Part shown: piece by piece, positions 25,872-33,708 of the stretch
How positions within the stretch are numbered: position 1 is the stretch's first letter
How the letters are laid out: each line of letters begins with the position of its first letter
NCBI RefSeq assembly: GCF_900091495.1
Contig: NZ_LT607413.1
Coordinates: 7,633,501-7,697,500 of the forward strand
Direction: 5' to 3'
Length of the DNA stretch: 64,000 nt
Origin: Micromonospora echinospora
GTDB lineage: Bacteria > Actinomycetota > Actinomycetes > Mycobacteriales > Micromonosporaceae
Notes under the pieces: model-generated
Databases searched by the model: none
What the model was told of the DNA's origin: nothing
What the model saw: the letters and a program-made list of their open reading frames with translations, nothing else
Position numbers and translations under genes: made by a program

Positions 25872-26091
25872 GCCGTTCGCGCCCGGGTGGGCGTCGCCGC
25901 GGGTGACGGCGACGGAGCAGCGCGGTGACCAGCGGACGCGGCCGTCGGCGACGCCCGCCTGGCTTGAGCCCTTCCCAATCCGCCTTCGAGCCGGCGATGG
26001 AAACGTGCGCCTCGGCGGAGTTGGCGATCACCAGGCCGCCCCGTCAGGCCACCCGCCGAAACCGACGACCACGCGCGAAAGGACCGCGAGC

Positions 26092-26493
26092 ATGCCGTAC
26101 GCCGCGATCAGGTACGACGTCATTCCCGGACACGAGGACGAGATCGCCGAGATCTTCGCGAGCTTCCGCCGGGTCAGCACCCCGGTCCTCAAGAACGAGC
26201 AGGGCGAAGAGGTCGGCCAGCTGCTGGGCAGCGCGGTCTTCATCAGCGACGAGATCGTCATCCGGGTCATCCACTACGAGGGCGACTTCCGGGCCATCGG
26301 CCGGCACATGGGGCAGCAGTCCGGCGTCCACGACCTCGAGGGCAAGCTCGCCAAGTACCTGAAGACCCAGCGGGACACCAGCAGCCCGGAGAAGTTCGCC
26401 GAGTACTTCCGCAACGCCAACATGCGCTGCATCGCGCAGCTCACCAAGGAGAACTACCCCGGCCCGGTGCCGGCCGGCGCGCAGCAGGGCTGA
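26092..26493 (+). CDS. SchA/CurD-domain protein (WhiE-ORFI type)
   Basis: A 133-residue protein. MPYAAIRYDVIPGHEDEIAEIFASFRRVSTPVL, GQLLGSAVFISDEIVIRVIHYEGDFRAIGRHMG and FRNANMRCIAQLT match the SchA/CurD domain known from aromatic spore-pigment PKS clusters (whiE, sch, cur). The biochemical role is not settled; it is thought to assist polyketide modification. It starts at 26092 after GAAAGGACCGCGAGC and is followed 88 bases later by an amide-ligase gene. Its presence here, about 29 kb from the PKS core, argues that this island and the PKS cluster belong together. Confidence 0.85.
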   Translation: MPYAAIRYDVIPGHEDEIAEIFASFRRVSTPVLKNEQGEEVGQLLGSAVFISDEIVIRVIHYEGDFRAIGRHMGQQSGVHDLEGKLAKYLKTQRDTSSPEKFAEYFRNANMRCIAQLTKENYPGPVPAGAQQG

Positions 26494-26581
26494 CCGCTCC
26501 TCGGCGAATCCGGTTGCCGGTGGCCGACGCCACCGGCAACCGCCCTCTCCCCCACCTCGATCAGCGCGGAAAGGTAGCCCC

Positions 26582-28417
26582 ATGTCTGGCGTTTTTGGCT
26601 GGATCGACTTCACCCGGGACCTGGTCCTGGACCGACCCGTCGTCACGATGCTGACGGCGACGCTGGCCCAGCGGGGCCCGGACGGCGAGGCGGTGTGGGT
26701 CTCGCCGCGTGCCGCGCTGGGCTACCGCACCCTCGACGCGGACGGCGCGGGCGGCCGGCAGCCGTTCGTCACCGAGGTCGACGGCGCCCCGGTGGTCGCC
26801 GCCGTGACCGGCGCCCCGCTGCACCTCGACGACCTGCGACAGCGACTGCGCTCGGCCGGACGGGGCTTCGCCCCGGAGACCCCGGCGGTCGAACTGATCG
26901 CCGCCGCGTACGCGCAGTGGGGGGTGGAGTTCATCCCCTGGCTGGCCGGCCCGTTCGCGATCGCCATCTGGGACGCGCGTATCGAGGAGCTGGTGCTGGC
27001 CCGGGACCAGCTCGCCCAGCAGCCGCTGTACTACACCCACACCTCCACCGGGCTGATCTTCGCCACCGAGCGCAAGGCCCTGCTGGCGCACCCCGAGGTC
27101 GACGCGGTCCTGGATGCCTCCGGGCTCCGCGAGGCGATCTCCCACGCGCTGCCCCCGGGCCCGCTCTTCAAGGGCCTGGAGTCGGTCAAGGGCGCCGAGA
27201 TCGCCCGCTTCGGCCGGACCGGCTGGACCAAGCGGACGTACTGGAAGCTCTCCTCCCGCCCGCACGAGGAGGACCTGGAGAGCACCACCGCCACCGTCCG
27301 CCGGATGCTGGAGGACAGCATCCGGGAAACCCTGCCGACGGACACGTCCCGGCTGGTGGCGACCCTCTCCGGCGGCATCGACTCCTCCTCCGTGGCGGCG
27401 CTGGCCGCGGCCGAGCTGCGCCGTCGGGGCGGCGACAAGCTGCGGACGTACACGGTGGACTTCAAGTCCAGCGAGTTCGAGGCGGACGTCATGCGGGACA
27501 CCCGCGACTCGCCGTACGCGCAGGCGGTCGCGGACATGATCGACTCGGTGCACAACCTGGTCGAGCTGGAGTCGACCGACATCCTGCACCCGATCATCCG
27601 GCAGGGCATGCTGCGGGCCAAGGACGCCCCCACCCGGATCTACGACATGGAGACGTCGCAGTACCTGTTCATCCAGCACGCGGGGGCGCAGGGCGGCAAG
27701 ATCGTCCTCACCGGCGGCGCGGGTGACCAGCTCTTCCAGGGCGCCCGCTGGTCCACCGACCAGGGCCTGGTGGAGTCCGGCACGTTCCCGTGGATCGCGC
27801 TGGCCCAGCGCTTCGGCGCGACGAACGGCTTCGGCACCGCGCTGCTCAACGCCGACACGCTCGCCGCGTTGGACCTGCGCACCTACTACGCCGACGAGTA
27901 CCAGAAGGCGATCGGTGAGATCGAGTACCTGCCGGGCGAGGACGAGTGGCAGCGGAACATGCGCCGCGTCTCGTACCTGGTGCTCACCCGGGGTCCGCTG
28001 GACTCGTCGGTCTTCGCCGCGGCCGGGCTCCAGACCCGTGCCCCGATCAACTACTACAAGCTCGTGGAGTACGCCTACAACATCCCGGCGGCGTACCAAC
28101 ACCACGGTGGCATCGAGAAGAGCCTGCTCCGCGCGGCGGTCGCCGACCTGCTGCCCGAGCAGGTGCTGAAGCGTCGGCAGAGCGCCACGCCGGTCAGCAA
28201 CCACCCGAGCTACGCGCAACGGCTCCAGGACGAGTTCCGGGCGATCCTCGCCGACCCGGACGCCCCGGTCCGTCCGCTGATCGACCTGGAGGCGTCGAAG
28301 GCGCTGGCCGAGGACGCGCCGCGACTGGCCAAGGACCGGCTCGCCCGCGCGGCGGCCGAGCTGACCCTCCAGCTCAACCTCTGGCTGCACCACTACCGGG
28401 TACGGCTGGCGCTGTAA
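26582..28417 (+). CDS. Asparagine synthetase-like amide ligase lacking the N-terminal Cys (copy 1)
   Basis: A 611-residue class-II Asn-synthetase fold. The N-terminal Ntn domain starts MSGVFGWIDFTRDL: residue 2 is Ser where glutamine-dependent enzymes have the Cys nucleophile, and the domain is otherwise recognisable (LAQRGPDGEAVW). The C-terminal adenylation domain has the PP-loop LSGGIDSSSVAA, TYTVDFKS, GGAGDQLFQG and HHGGIEKSLLRAAV. ATP-dependent amide formation using free ammonia or an amine, rather than Gln, is the likely reaction; FdmV (fredericamycin) and PdmN (pradimicin) are homologous ligases of type II polyketides. Next in order are a cysteine-synthase-like and an M24 gene. GCGGAAAGGTAGCCC precedes the start. 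Confidence 0.88.
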   Translation: MSGVFGWIDFTRDLVLDRPVVTMLTATLAQRGPDGEAVWVSPRAALGYRTLDADGAGGRQPFVTEVDGAPVVAAVTGAPLHLDDLRQRLRSAGRGFAPETPAVELIAAAYAQWGVEFIPWLAGPFAIAIWDARIEELVLARDQLAQQPLYYTHTSTGLIFATERKALLAHPEVDAVLDASGLREAISHALPPGPLFKGLESVKGAEIARFGRTGWTKRTYWKLSSRPHEEDLESTTATVRRMLEDSIRETLPTDTSRLVATLSGGIDSSSVAALAAAELRRRGGDKLRTYTVDFKSSEFEADVMRDTRDSPYAQAVADMIDSVHNLVELESTDILHPIIRQGMLRAKDAPTRIYDMETSQYLFIQHAGAQGGKIVLTGGAGDQLFQGARWSTDQGLVESGTFPWIALAQRFGATNGFGTALLNADTLAALDLRTYYADEYQKAIGEIEYLPGEDEWQRNMRRVSYLVLTRGPLDSSVFAAAGLQTRAPINYYKLVEYAYNIPAAYQHHGGIEKSLLRAAVADLLPEQVLKRRQSATPVSNHPSYAQRLQDEFRAILADPDAPVRPLIDLEASKALAEDAPRLAKDRLARAAAELTLQLNLWLHHYRVRLAL

Positions 28418-28510
28418 CGCCGCCTCCGCAGCGGCACACGCGTCGACCGCTCCCCGCACGACCGTCACCAATCCGCTCGCATCGGCGACTTCACGGCGTA
28501 GGGGTACGAC

Positions 28511-29560
28511 ATGATCAATGACAGTGTTCTGGACACAATCGGCCGTACCCCGGTGGTCCGGCTCAACCGTCTCCGGGTCGACAACGGCTCGGAGATCCTG
28601 CTCAAGCTCGAGTCCCGCAACCCGGCCGGCAGCGTCAAGGACCGTACCGCGCTCTCCATGGTGCTGGAGGCGGAACGCGACGGGCGGCTCAAGCCCGGCG
28701 GCACCATCATCGAGTCCTCCTCCGGCAACACCGCCAAGGGACTCGCCCTGATCGGCGCGGCCCGGGGCTACCGGGTCATCCTGGTCACCGACCCGAAGGC
28801 CCCGGCGTCCATGGTGGAGTACGTCTCCGCCTTCGGCGCCGAGCTGGAGATCGTCAAGGAGCCGGACGAGACCGGATACCAGCGGCCCCGGCTGAACCGG
28901 GTGCACGAGCTGCTGGCGTCCACGCCAGGGGCGTTCTGGCCCAACCAGTACGACAACCCGGCCAACCCGAAGATCCACGCCGAGCAGACCGCGTACGAGA
29001 TCCTCGACGACGTCGGTCAGTTCGACGCGCTCGTCGCGGCGGTCGGCACCGGCGGTCACATCAGCGGGCTCGCCGAGACCCTGAAGAAGAAGCTCCCCGA
29101 CGTGGTCACGGTGGGGGTCGACGCCAAGGGGTCGAGCGCGTTCGGGTTCCCGTACGAGACCTGGCTGATGCGGGGCCTGGGCATCGCCTGGAAGCCGGAG
29201 AACCTCACCACCGAACTGGTCGACCGGGTGCACCTGGTCGCCGACCACGAGGGGATCGCCACCAGCCGGCTGCTGGCCCGCCGCGAGGGGCTGCTGGTCG
29301 GCGAGTCGGCCGGCGCGGCGGTCTTCGGGGCGCTGCACTTCGCGCACCACAACCCGGGGTCCCGGATCGTCGCGGTGGCCCCCGACGACGGCGGCAACTA
29401 CCTCGGCGAGTCGTACGACGACGAGTGGCTGCGGGCCCACGGCCTCGGCGACCAGGTGGCCGCGCTCACCACGGCGGAGCTGCTGGTCGCCGCCGCCAAG
29501 GACCCGGCCTGGCCGTCGATGACGCTGGAGCAGGTGTCCCGCCTGGTCACGAGTGCCTGA
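28511..29560 (+). CDS. Cysteine synthase/cystathionine beta-synthase-like PLP enzyme
   Basis: A 349-residue fold-type II PLP enzyme. SVLDTIGRTPVVRLNRL is the CysK opening. The PLP Lys is in ESRNPAGSVKDRTA, the substrate loop is IIESSSGNTAKGLA (canonical TSGNTG changed to SSGNTA), and the phosphate loop is AVGTGGHISG. The tail from about residue 300 (DEWLRAHGLGDQVAALTTAELLVAAAKDPAWPSM) is longer than in CysK. Beta-replacement on an activated serine/cysteine is the family reaction; relatives make 2,3-diaminopropionate precursors and other amino acids. It sits between the amide ligase and an M24 protein with a 10-base gap, so one operon. Confidence 0.86.
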   Translation: MINDSVLDTIGRTPVVRLNRLRVDNGSEILLKLESRNPAGSVKDRTALSMVLEAERDGRLKPGGTIIESSSGNTAKGLALIGAARGYRVILVTDPKAPASMVEYVSAFGAELEIVKEPDETGYQRPRLNRVHELLASTPGAFWPNQYDNPANPKIHAEQTAYEILDDVGQFDALVAAVGTGGHISGLAETLKKKLPDVVTVGVDAKGSSAFGFPYETWLMRGLGIAWKPENLTTELVDRVHLVADHEGIATSRLLARREGLLVGESAGAAVFGALHFAHHNPGSRIVAVAPDDGGNYLGESYDDEWLRAHGLGDQVAALTTAELLVAAAKDPAWPSMTLEQVSRLVTSA

Positions 29561-29570
29561 GGAGGGACAC

Positions 29571-30767
29571 GTGTTCGCCAACCTCGAACGGCTGGCCCGG
29601 TTCATGGACGAGCAGGGCCTGGACGGGCTGGTCGCCACGACGATCGAGAACGTCTACTACCTGACCGGCGTGGCCGCCGTCGGTCTGGAGATCTTCCCGC
29701 ACACCGGTCAGGCGTACGCGGTGGTCACCCGGGACGCCCTGGACCGGCCGCACTTCGTCGCCTCCCGGTGTGACATCGACCAGGCCCTGGACGCGTCCGT
29801 CGAGATCGCCGGCGCGATCGGCTTTGGTGTCTTCTACCGGGAGCTGCCCGACGGCGTCGCGCTGACCGACCGGGAGAAGAAGCTGGTCGCCACGTCGGTC
29901 GACGCCCCGGTGGTGCCGACGGCGATGGACGCCCTGGTGGAGACGCTGCGCCGGGCCGGGCTCGCCGAGGCCCGGATCGGCCTCGACGAGGACGGGGTGG
30001 CGCACGGCTACGTCGACGCGCTACGGCAGAAGCTGCCCCGGCTGGACGTGCGGATGGCGTCGAACTCGCTGCGCTGGGCCCGCAAGGTCAAGACCGAGCG
30101 GGAGGTGCGCAGCGTCACCGCCGCCGCACACGTGGCCGAGATCGGCATCCAGGCGGTCAACGCGCTCGCCGCTCCCGGGGTGACCGAACGGGAACTGGTC
30201 CGCGAGTTCGAACGGGCGGTGGCCGGCGCGGGCGGCCGGGCCAAGTTCAGCCACATCAAGATCGGCCGGGCCGGGGTGTGGGGCCAGACCCGTCCCAGCG
30301 ACGTCGCGCTGAACCGGGGCGACGCCATCTGGTTCGACGTCGGCTGCGTCGTGGACGGCTACTGGGCCGACATCGCCCGGGTGGTCAACCTGGGCGAGCC
30401 GCCGGAGAAGCTGGTGCAGTACTACGCCGCCATGAAGGCCGGCTGCGACCGGGCGTTCGAGGAGGCCAAGCCGGGGATGACCGGTGGCGAGCTGTTCCGG
30501 CTGGTGGTCGACGCGGTGCACGAGGCGGGCGTGCCGCACTACCGCCGCAACCACGTCGGCCACGGCATCGGGGTCGAGCTGTACGACCGGGTGAACATCA
30601 CGCCGGAGAACGAGGACACCCTGGAGGAAGGGGTCATCGTCAACATCGAGACGCCGTACTACGAGTTCGGCCTCGGGGCCGTCCAGGTCGAGGACCCGTT
30701 CCTGATGACCGCCGACGGCAACACCATGCTCACCACCCTGGACCGGGACCTGATCGTCCTGGACTGA
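29571..30767 (+). CDS. M24 family metallopeptidase (Xaa-Pro aminopeptidase/creatinase fold)
   Basis: A 398-residue pita-bread-fold protein. N-terminal creatinase-like domain (LARFMDEQGLDGLVATTIENVYYLTGV). The catalytic domain keeps all five metal ligands: the Asp pair in WFDVGCVVDGYWADIA, His in NHVGHGIGVELYD, Glu in IVNIETPYYE and Glu in VQVEDPFL. It probably cleaves an Xaa-Pro-like or other amide bond. The GTG at 29571 follows GAGGAGGGACAC. In the same operon as an amide ligase, it could trim or remove an aminoacyl group, or recycle an amino acid; this is inference. Confidence 0.88.
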   Translation: MFANLERLARFMDEQGLDGLVATTIENVYYLTGVAAVGLEIFPHTGQAYAVVTRDALDRPHFVASRCDIDQALDASVEIAGAIGFGVFYRELPDGVALTDREKKLVATSVDAPVVPTAMDALVETLRRAGLAEARIGLDEDGVAHGYVDALRQKLPRLDVRMASNSLRWARKVKTEREVRSVTAAAHVAEIGIQAVNALAAPGVTERELVREFERAVAGAGGRAKFSHIKIGRAGVWGQTRPSDVALNRGDAIWFDVGCVVDGYWADIARVVNLGEPPEKLVQYYAAMKAGCDRAFEEAKPGMTGGELFRLVVDAVHEAGVPHYRRNHVGHGIGVELYDRVNITPENEDTLEEGVIVNIETPYYEFGLGAVQVEDPFLMTADGNTMLTTLDRDLIVLD

Positions 30768-30850
30768 TCCCCACCCGTACCACCGGTGCGCCGGAGTCCG
30801 ACGGGCTCCGGCGCACCGTCGTGTGCCCTGCGGCCGGGGTTCGGGTGTGT

Positions 30851-30906
30851 GCAGGGGACCCCTGCTCATCACCAGGCGGTAGGAAGGGGCCCCTGCAACC
30901 ACCTCA
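30851..30906. repeat. Dispersed intergenic palindromic repeat, copy C (inverted)
   Basis: GCAGGGG-A-CCCCTGC, CTCATCACCAGGCGGTAGG, then AAGGGGCCCCTGCAACCACCTCAG. Read on the minus strand it aligns with copies A and B (GAGGTGGT.GCAGGGG.CCCCT...TACCGC...TGATGAGCAGGGG.CCCCTGC). It lies downstream of the M24 gene. Confidence 0.75.
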
Positions 30907-30952
30907 GCGAGCCGGCGCCTCGCTCCCTGGTGCGCCTGCGATCATGCTGGGC

Positions 30953-31381
30953 ATGCGGAACGAGAACCTCGTCGGGCGGTGGGACACCGGTCCGTACGAC
31001 TTCGGGGCGATGGAGTCGAGCTGGCTCTGCCTCCGCCCGGACGGCACCGGCTGGAGCGCCTGCGCCAACGTCGGCGGTGGGTCGGTCGGCCAGCTGACCT
31101 GGTCCTGCCCGACCGACGACGAGGTCGAGATCCGGTACTTCTGGAGCGCTTCCGGCCACTGGGCACCCGGCGAACCGCCCGCCCTGGTCGAGGTCGAGGA
31201 CGAGGGGCCGGACGACACGGCGGTGCGTACCCGCTACACGGTCACCCTCGACACGCCGCCCCTGGCCGAGGTGCCGATGACGACCCTCCACCTGGCGGAC
31301 GCGGTCGAGTTCGCGCACGACTTCGCGCTCGCGACGCGGGACGTCGACGACGCCGACCCGGCCGCCGGGGACCACGGGTGA
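30953..31381 (+). CDS. Hypothetical protein
   Basis: A 142-residue acidic, probably beta-rich soluble protein (NLVGRWDTGPYDFGAMESSWLCLRPDGTGWSACANVGGGSVGQLTWSCPTDDEVEIRYFW). The pattern 'L.GRWDTGP.D....S.L.LRPDG.GW..WS..GG......W' recurs in actinomycete hypothetical proteins; no function is known to me. ATG codons at 30944 and 30953 are both possible, neither with a convincing ribosome-binding site. It follows repeat copy C and marks the right end of the biosynthetic island. Confidence 0.7.
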   Translation: MRNENLVGRWDTGPYDFGAMESSWLCLRPDGTGWSACANVGGGSVGQLTWSCPTDDEVEIRYFWSASGHWAPGEPPALVEVEDEGPDDTAVRTRYTVTLDTPPLAEVPMTTLHLADAVEFAHDFALATRDVDDADPAAGDHG

Positions 31382-31400
31382 CGGCCGGGCGCGACAGCCG

Positions 31401-31565
31401 CTATCCGCCGCGTCGGGCGAGCCGCACGCCGTAGCCGACCGCGCCGACGACGAGCAACGCGCCCAGGAGCTGGAGGCCCGGCGAGTCGTCGGCCTCCCCG
31501 TACACGATGGCGGCGGCCCCGAGCGCGACGGCGAGGAGGGCGACGACCGCGAGAACGTACTTCAT
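31401..31565 (-). CDS. Small membrane protein, two hydrophobic helices
   Basis: A 54-residue protein: MKYVLAVVALLAVALGAAAIVYGEADDSPGLQLLGALLVVGAVGYGVRLARRGG. Two hydrophobic helices are separated by an acidic turn, with a basic C-terminus. AAGGAGACCTC lies directly before the ATG. No named family recognised; such small proteins are common in Streptomyces and Micromonospora. Confidence 0.72.
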   Translation of the reverse strand: MKYVLAVVALLAVALGAAAIVYGEADDSPGLQLLGALLVVGAVGYGVRLARRGG

Positions 31566-31660
31566 GAGGTCTCCTTCGCGAGCGGCCGAGCCCGCCGCCG
31601 AACGTGCCGGCGGGCGGGCTCGGCCGGATCCTGGTGTCTGGTGCGTGGTGCCGGGGCGGC

Positions 31661-31867
31661 TCAGTCCTCGACCCACTCGAGCAGGTCACCGGGCTGACAG
31701 CCGAGCACCCGGCACATCGCCTCCAGGGTGCTGAACCGGACCGCCTTGGCCCGCCCGTTCTTGAGCACGGCCACGTTCGCCGGGGTGAGCCCGACCCGCT
31801 CGGCGAACTCACCGACGCTCATCTTGCGTTTGGCCAGCTCGACGTCGATCCGGACGACGATGGGCAT
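31661..31867 (-). CDS. XRE-type HTH regulator (YozG-like)
   Basis: A 68-residue single-domain Cro/C1 HTH protein: RIDVELAKRKMSVGEFAERVGLTPANVAVLKNGRAKAVRFSTLEAMCRVLGCQPGDLLEWVED. This is the HTH_26/YozG form that pairs with DUF2975 proteins. Its ATG overlaps the DUF2975 stop codon (ATGA), so the two are translationally coupled. It probably regulates its own operon. Confidence 0.9.
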   Translation of the reverse strand: MPIVVRIDVELAKRKMSVGEFAERVGLTPANVAVLKNGRAKAVRFSTLEAMCRVLGCQPGDLLEWVED

Positions 31868-32346
31868 CAGATCACCGCCTCCATGTCGGTCCGCAGGGTG
31901 GTGGCCTGCCGCAGCAGCGCCCGCATGACCACCATCAGCAGACCCAGCGCGGCGACACCCACCACCATCAGGAACAGCAGGAGCGGCAGTCCGGGGTCGG
32001 ACGCGTTGAAGCCGACGAAGAGGAAGACGCCCACCAGCACCCCCCAGGCGGCGGTGATCGCCCACACGATCGCGTCCACCCAGCGCAGGGCGGCGTCGCT
32101 GAAGATGCGGTCGTGCTTGACCAGGGTGAGCAGCTTCCAGGTGGCCACGATCACCACCTGGACGCACAGCACCCAGAAGACCGCGACAGCGGTCATCGGC
32201 CACCGGAGGTAGGCCATGTCCGGAGACTCCTCGGCCATGTGCGCGAACTGTCCGGGCAGCGAGAAGGTCTGCAACATGACCAGGATCCCGAACAACACCA
32301 CGAGGAAGACTCTGAGCGGGGTCACCGCTCGATGCTCGGCTAACAT
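31867..32346 (-). CDS. DUF2975 membrane protein
   Basis: A 159-residue, four-helix membrane protein. Features are VVLFGILVMLQTFSLPGQFAHMAEESPDMAYLRWPMTAVAVFWVLCVQVVIVATWKLLTLVKHDRIFSDAALRWVD and a final helix pair; KHDRIFSDAALRWVD is the DUF2975 signature. It is partnered with the downstream HTH gene. The mRNA appears leaderless (promoter described separately). Confidence 0.88.
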   Translation of the reverse strand: MLAEHRAVTPLRVFLVVLFGILVMLQTFSLPGQFAHMAEESPDMAYLRWPMTAVAVFWVLCVQVVIVATWKLLTLVKHDRIFSDAALRWVDAIVWAITAAWGVLVGVFLFVGFNASDPGLPLLLFLMVVGVAALGLLMVVMRALLRQATTLRTDMEAVI

Positions 32347-32352
32347 GCATCG

Positions 32353-32381
32353 ACTATCACTCGCAACCTATCGAAAGTCAA
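32353..32381 (-). promoter_or_regulatory. Leaderless promoter for DUF2975-HTH operon
   Basis: On the minus strand TTGACT (32381-32376), a 17-base spacer, then GATAGT (32358-32353), with 6 bases before the ATG at 32346. Good -35 spacing and the 6-base gap indicate transcription starting on the initiation codon. Confidence 0.6.
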
Positions 32382-32610
32382 TCGGTTCGCCGATTCGCCT
32401 CCGATCCGGTCGGGGCACGGAGGCGGGCCGGACCGGCATCCGACGCCCGCGTACCCGACGCCCCGCGCGCCTCGGGACCGCCAGCCGAGCCGCGACGGGA
32501 CCACCGCGTGAACGATCTTCCTCGATATAGGATCGCGCCGATGTTCGGGCCGTCCCCCGAATCGGACGTCAACACCGGTGGCGCGACCGCCGGTACCCCT
32601 TGGAGGAATG

Positions 32611-33285
32611 GTGAAGTTCAGTCTTGCCCGCGCGGCCACCGCCCTGGTGCTCGCCGTGGGCGCCGCCGTCGTGCCGGTCACCCCCGCCGGCGCGCACGCC
32701 ACGGCAGACCCGGTCAGCGTGTATCCGCCGATCCAGGGCTCGTCCACCTGGGACCGCTTCGGCCTGTCCGGACCCGGCGGACACCACGTCGTCTTCTCCA
32801 ACTGGGGGTACATGAACGACTGGTCGGTCGACATCTACCGCAACCCGGGCGCCACCGTCGTCTCCCCCTTCGGCACCAAGTCCGCCGCCGGTCACGCGAT
32901 CGCGGTGAAGGTGGTGACCGTACGGCCAGGCTGCGCGACCGGAAACCTCGCCGACGGCGGCTACCGGATCGGACTGGAGGCCCGCGACACCGCCACCGGG
33001 GCGATCCTCGCCCGGGCCGACGTCATGCACGTCGCCAACAAGCCCAGCACCATCGTGGTGGGCGCCTCGGTCGGCCCGTGGACCAAGCTCGGCGAGACCG
33101 GCAGGTTCCGCTACTCCAGCTGCTACCAGGTCAACGGCGACAGCGGCGCGCACATCCACCTTGAGGTGATCAACCAGCACCGGTACTCGTGCTACGTCGC
33201 CCGCTCCGCGAACACCGCGCTCACCGACCTGACCGTCATCGGCAAGGTCGGCGTCCACTACTCGGGCCAGCGGCAGCGCTGCTGA
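32611..33285 (+). CDS. Secreted M23/LytM-like protein, possibly non-catalytic
   Basis: A 224-residue exported protein. Signal peptide about 1-28 (SLARAATALVLAVGAAVVPVTPAGAHA). The body resembles a LytM fold: SVDIYRNPGATVVSPFGTKSAAGHAIAVKV (the core Asp segment) and, near the C-terminus, GAHIHLEVINQ, like the M23 H-x-H motif. The first metal His of M23 is not evident, so peptidase activity is uncertain. Four Cys in the mature part could form disulfides. The GTG at 32611 has GGAGGA at proper spacing; the ATG at 32608 is too close to it. Confidence 0.7.
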   Translation: MKFSLARAATALVLAVGAAVVPVTPAGAHATADPVSVYPPIQGSSTWDRFGLSGPGGHHVVFSNWGYMNDWSVDIYRNPGATVVSPFGTKSAAGHAIAVKVVTVRPGCATGNLADGGYRIGLEARDTATGAILARADVMHVANKPSTIVVGASVGPWTKLGETGRFRYSSCYQVNGDSGAHIHLEVINQHRYSCYVARSANTALTDLTVIGKVGVHYSGQRQRC

Positions 33286-33327
33286 TCCGACCGGTCGGCG
33301 GGCGGCCCCGCACGATGGGCCGCCCCC

Positions 33328-33495
33328 TCACTGTCCACGGCGCCACCGCCGCTCCGGTACCGCCCGGGTCGTCTCCTCCGCCGGTATCCGATCGGTCTCG
33401 GCCTGGGCGAGGATCCGTTGCCTGGCCGCCTCCCGTTCCGCCGCCTCGATCTGCTCGCCCCGATTCTGCTCCGGGTCTGCCGGCGTACCGTCCAC
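33328..33495 (-). CDS. Small charged protein, 55 residues
   Basis: GTG start at 33495 preceded by GGAGG with 5-base spacing. The 55-residue product (MDGTPADPEQNRGEQIEAAE..., then ERRWRRGQ at the end) is a charged, probably helical peptide with Glu/Arg/Ala alternation. The frame uses normal codons and is free of low-complexity Pro/Gly, unlike the overlapping frames. No family recognised. It occupies part of an otherwise unassigned 423-base gap; the rest of the gap (33496-33708) shows nothing I can name. Confidence 0.5.
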   Translation of the reverse strand: MDGTPADPEQNRGEQIEAAEREAARQRILAQAETDRIPAEETTRAVPERRWRRGQ

Positions 33496-33708
33496 CTGCG
33501 CCTCCTGTCATGGGGGCGCGCCGGCGGTACTTGGGGGAAGAACCGACCGCCGCCGCGCCAACTGCGGGCGGGACGACGATCAGCCACTGACGGAACCCAC
33601 ATCGATCACACCCTGCGATCACAGACTCACGGAATCGGCCGGGGTGGGACAGATGCGGTCCGGGGCACGGTCAACGGTCGGCGACGGGAGTGGTGCAGGA
33701 GGTACCAG

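Noticed and set aside
26561..29638. A 1025-codon minus-strand open frame across the ligase and cysteine-synthase genes
   Set aside because: It is the antisense shadow of strongly coding plus-strand genes; its product is low-complexity Arg/Gly/Val/Asp with no domain.
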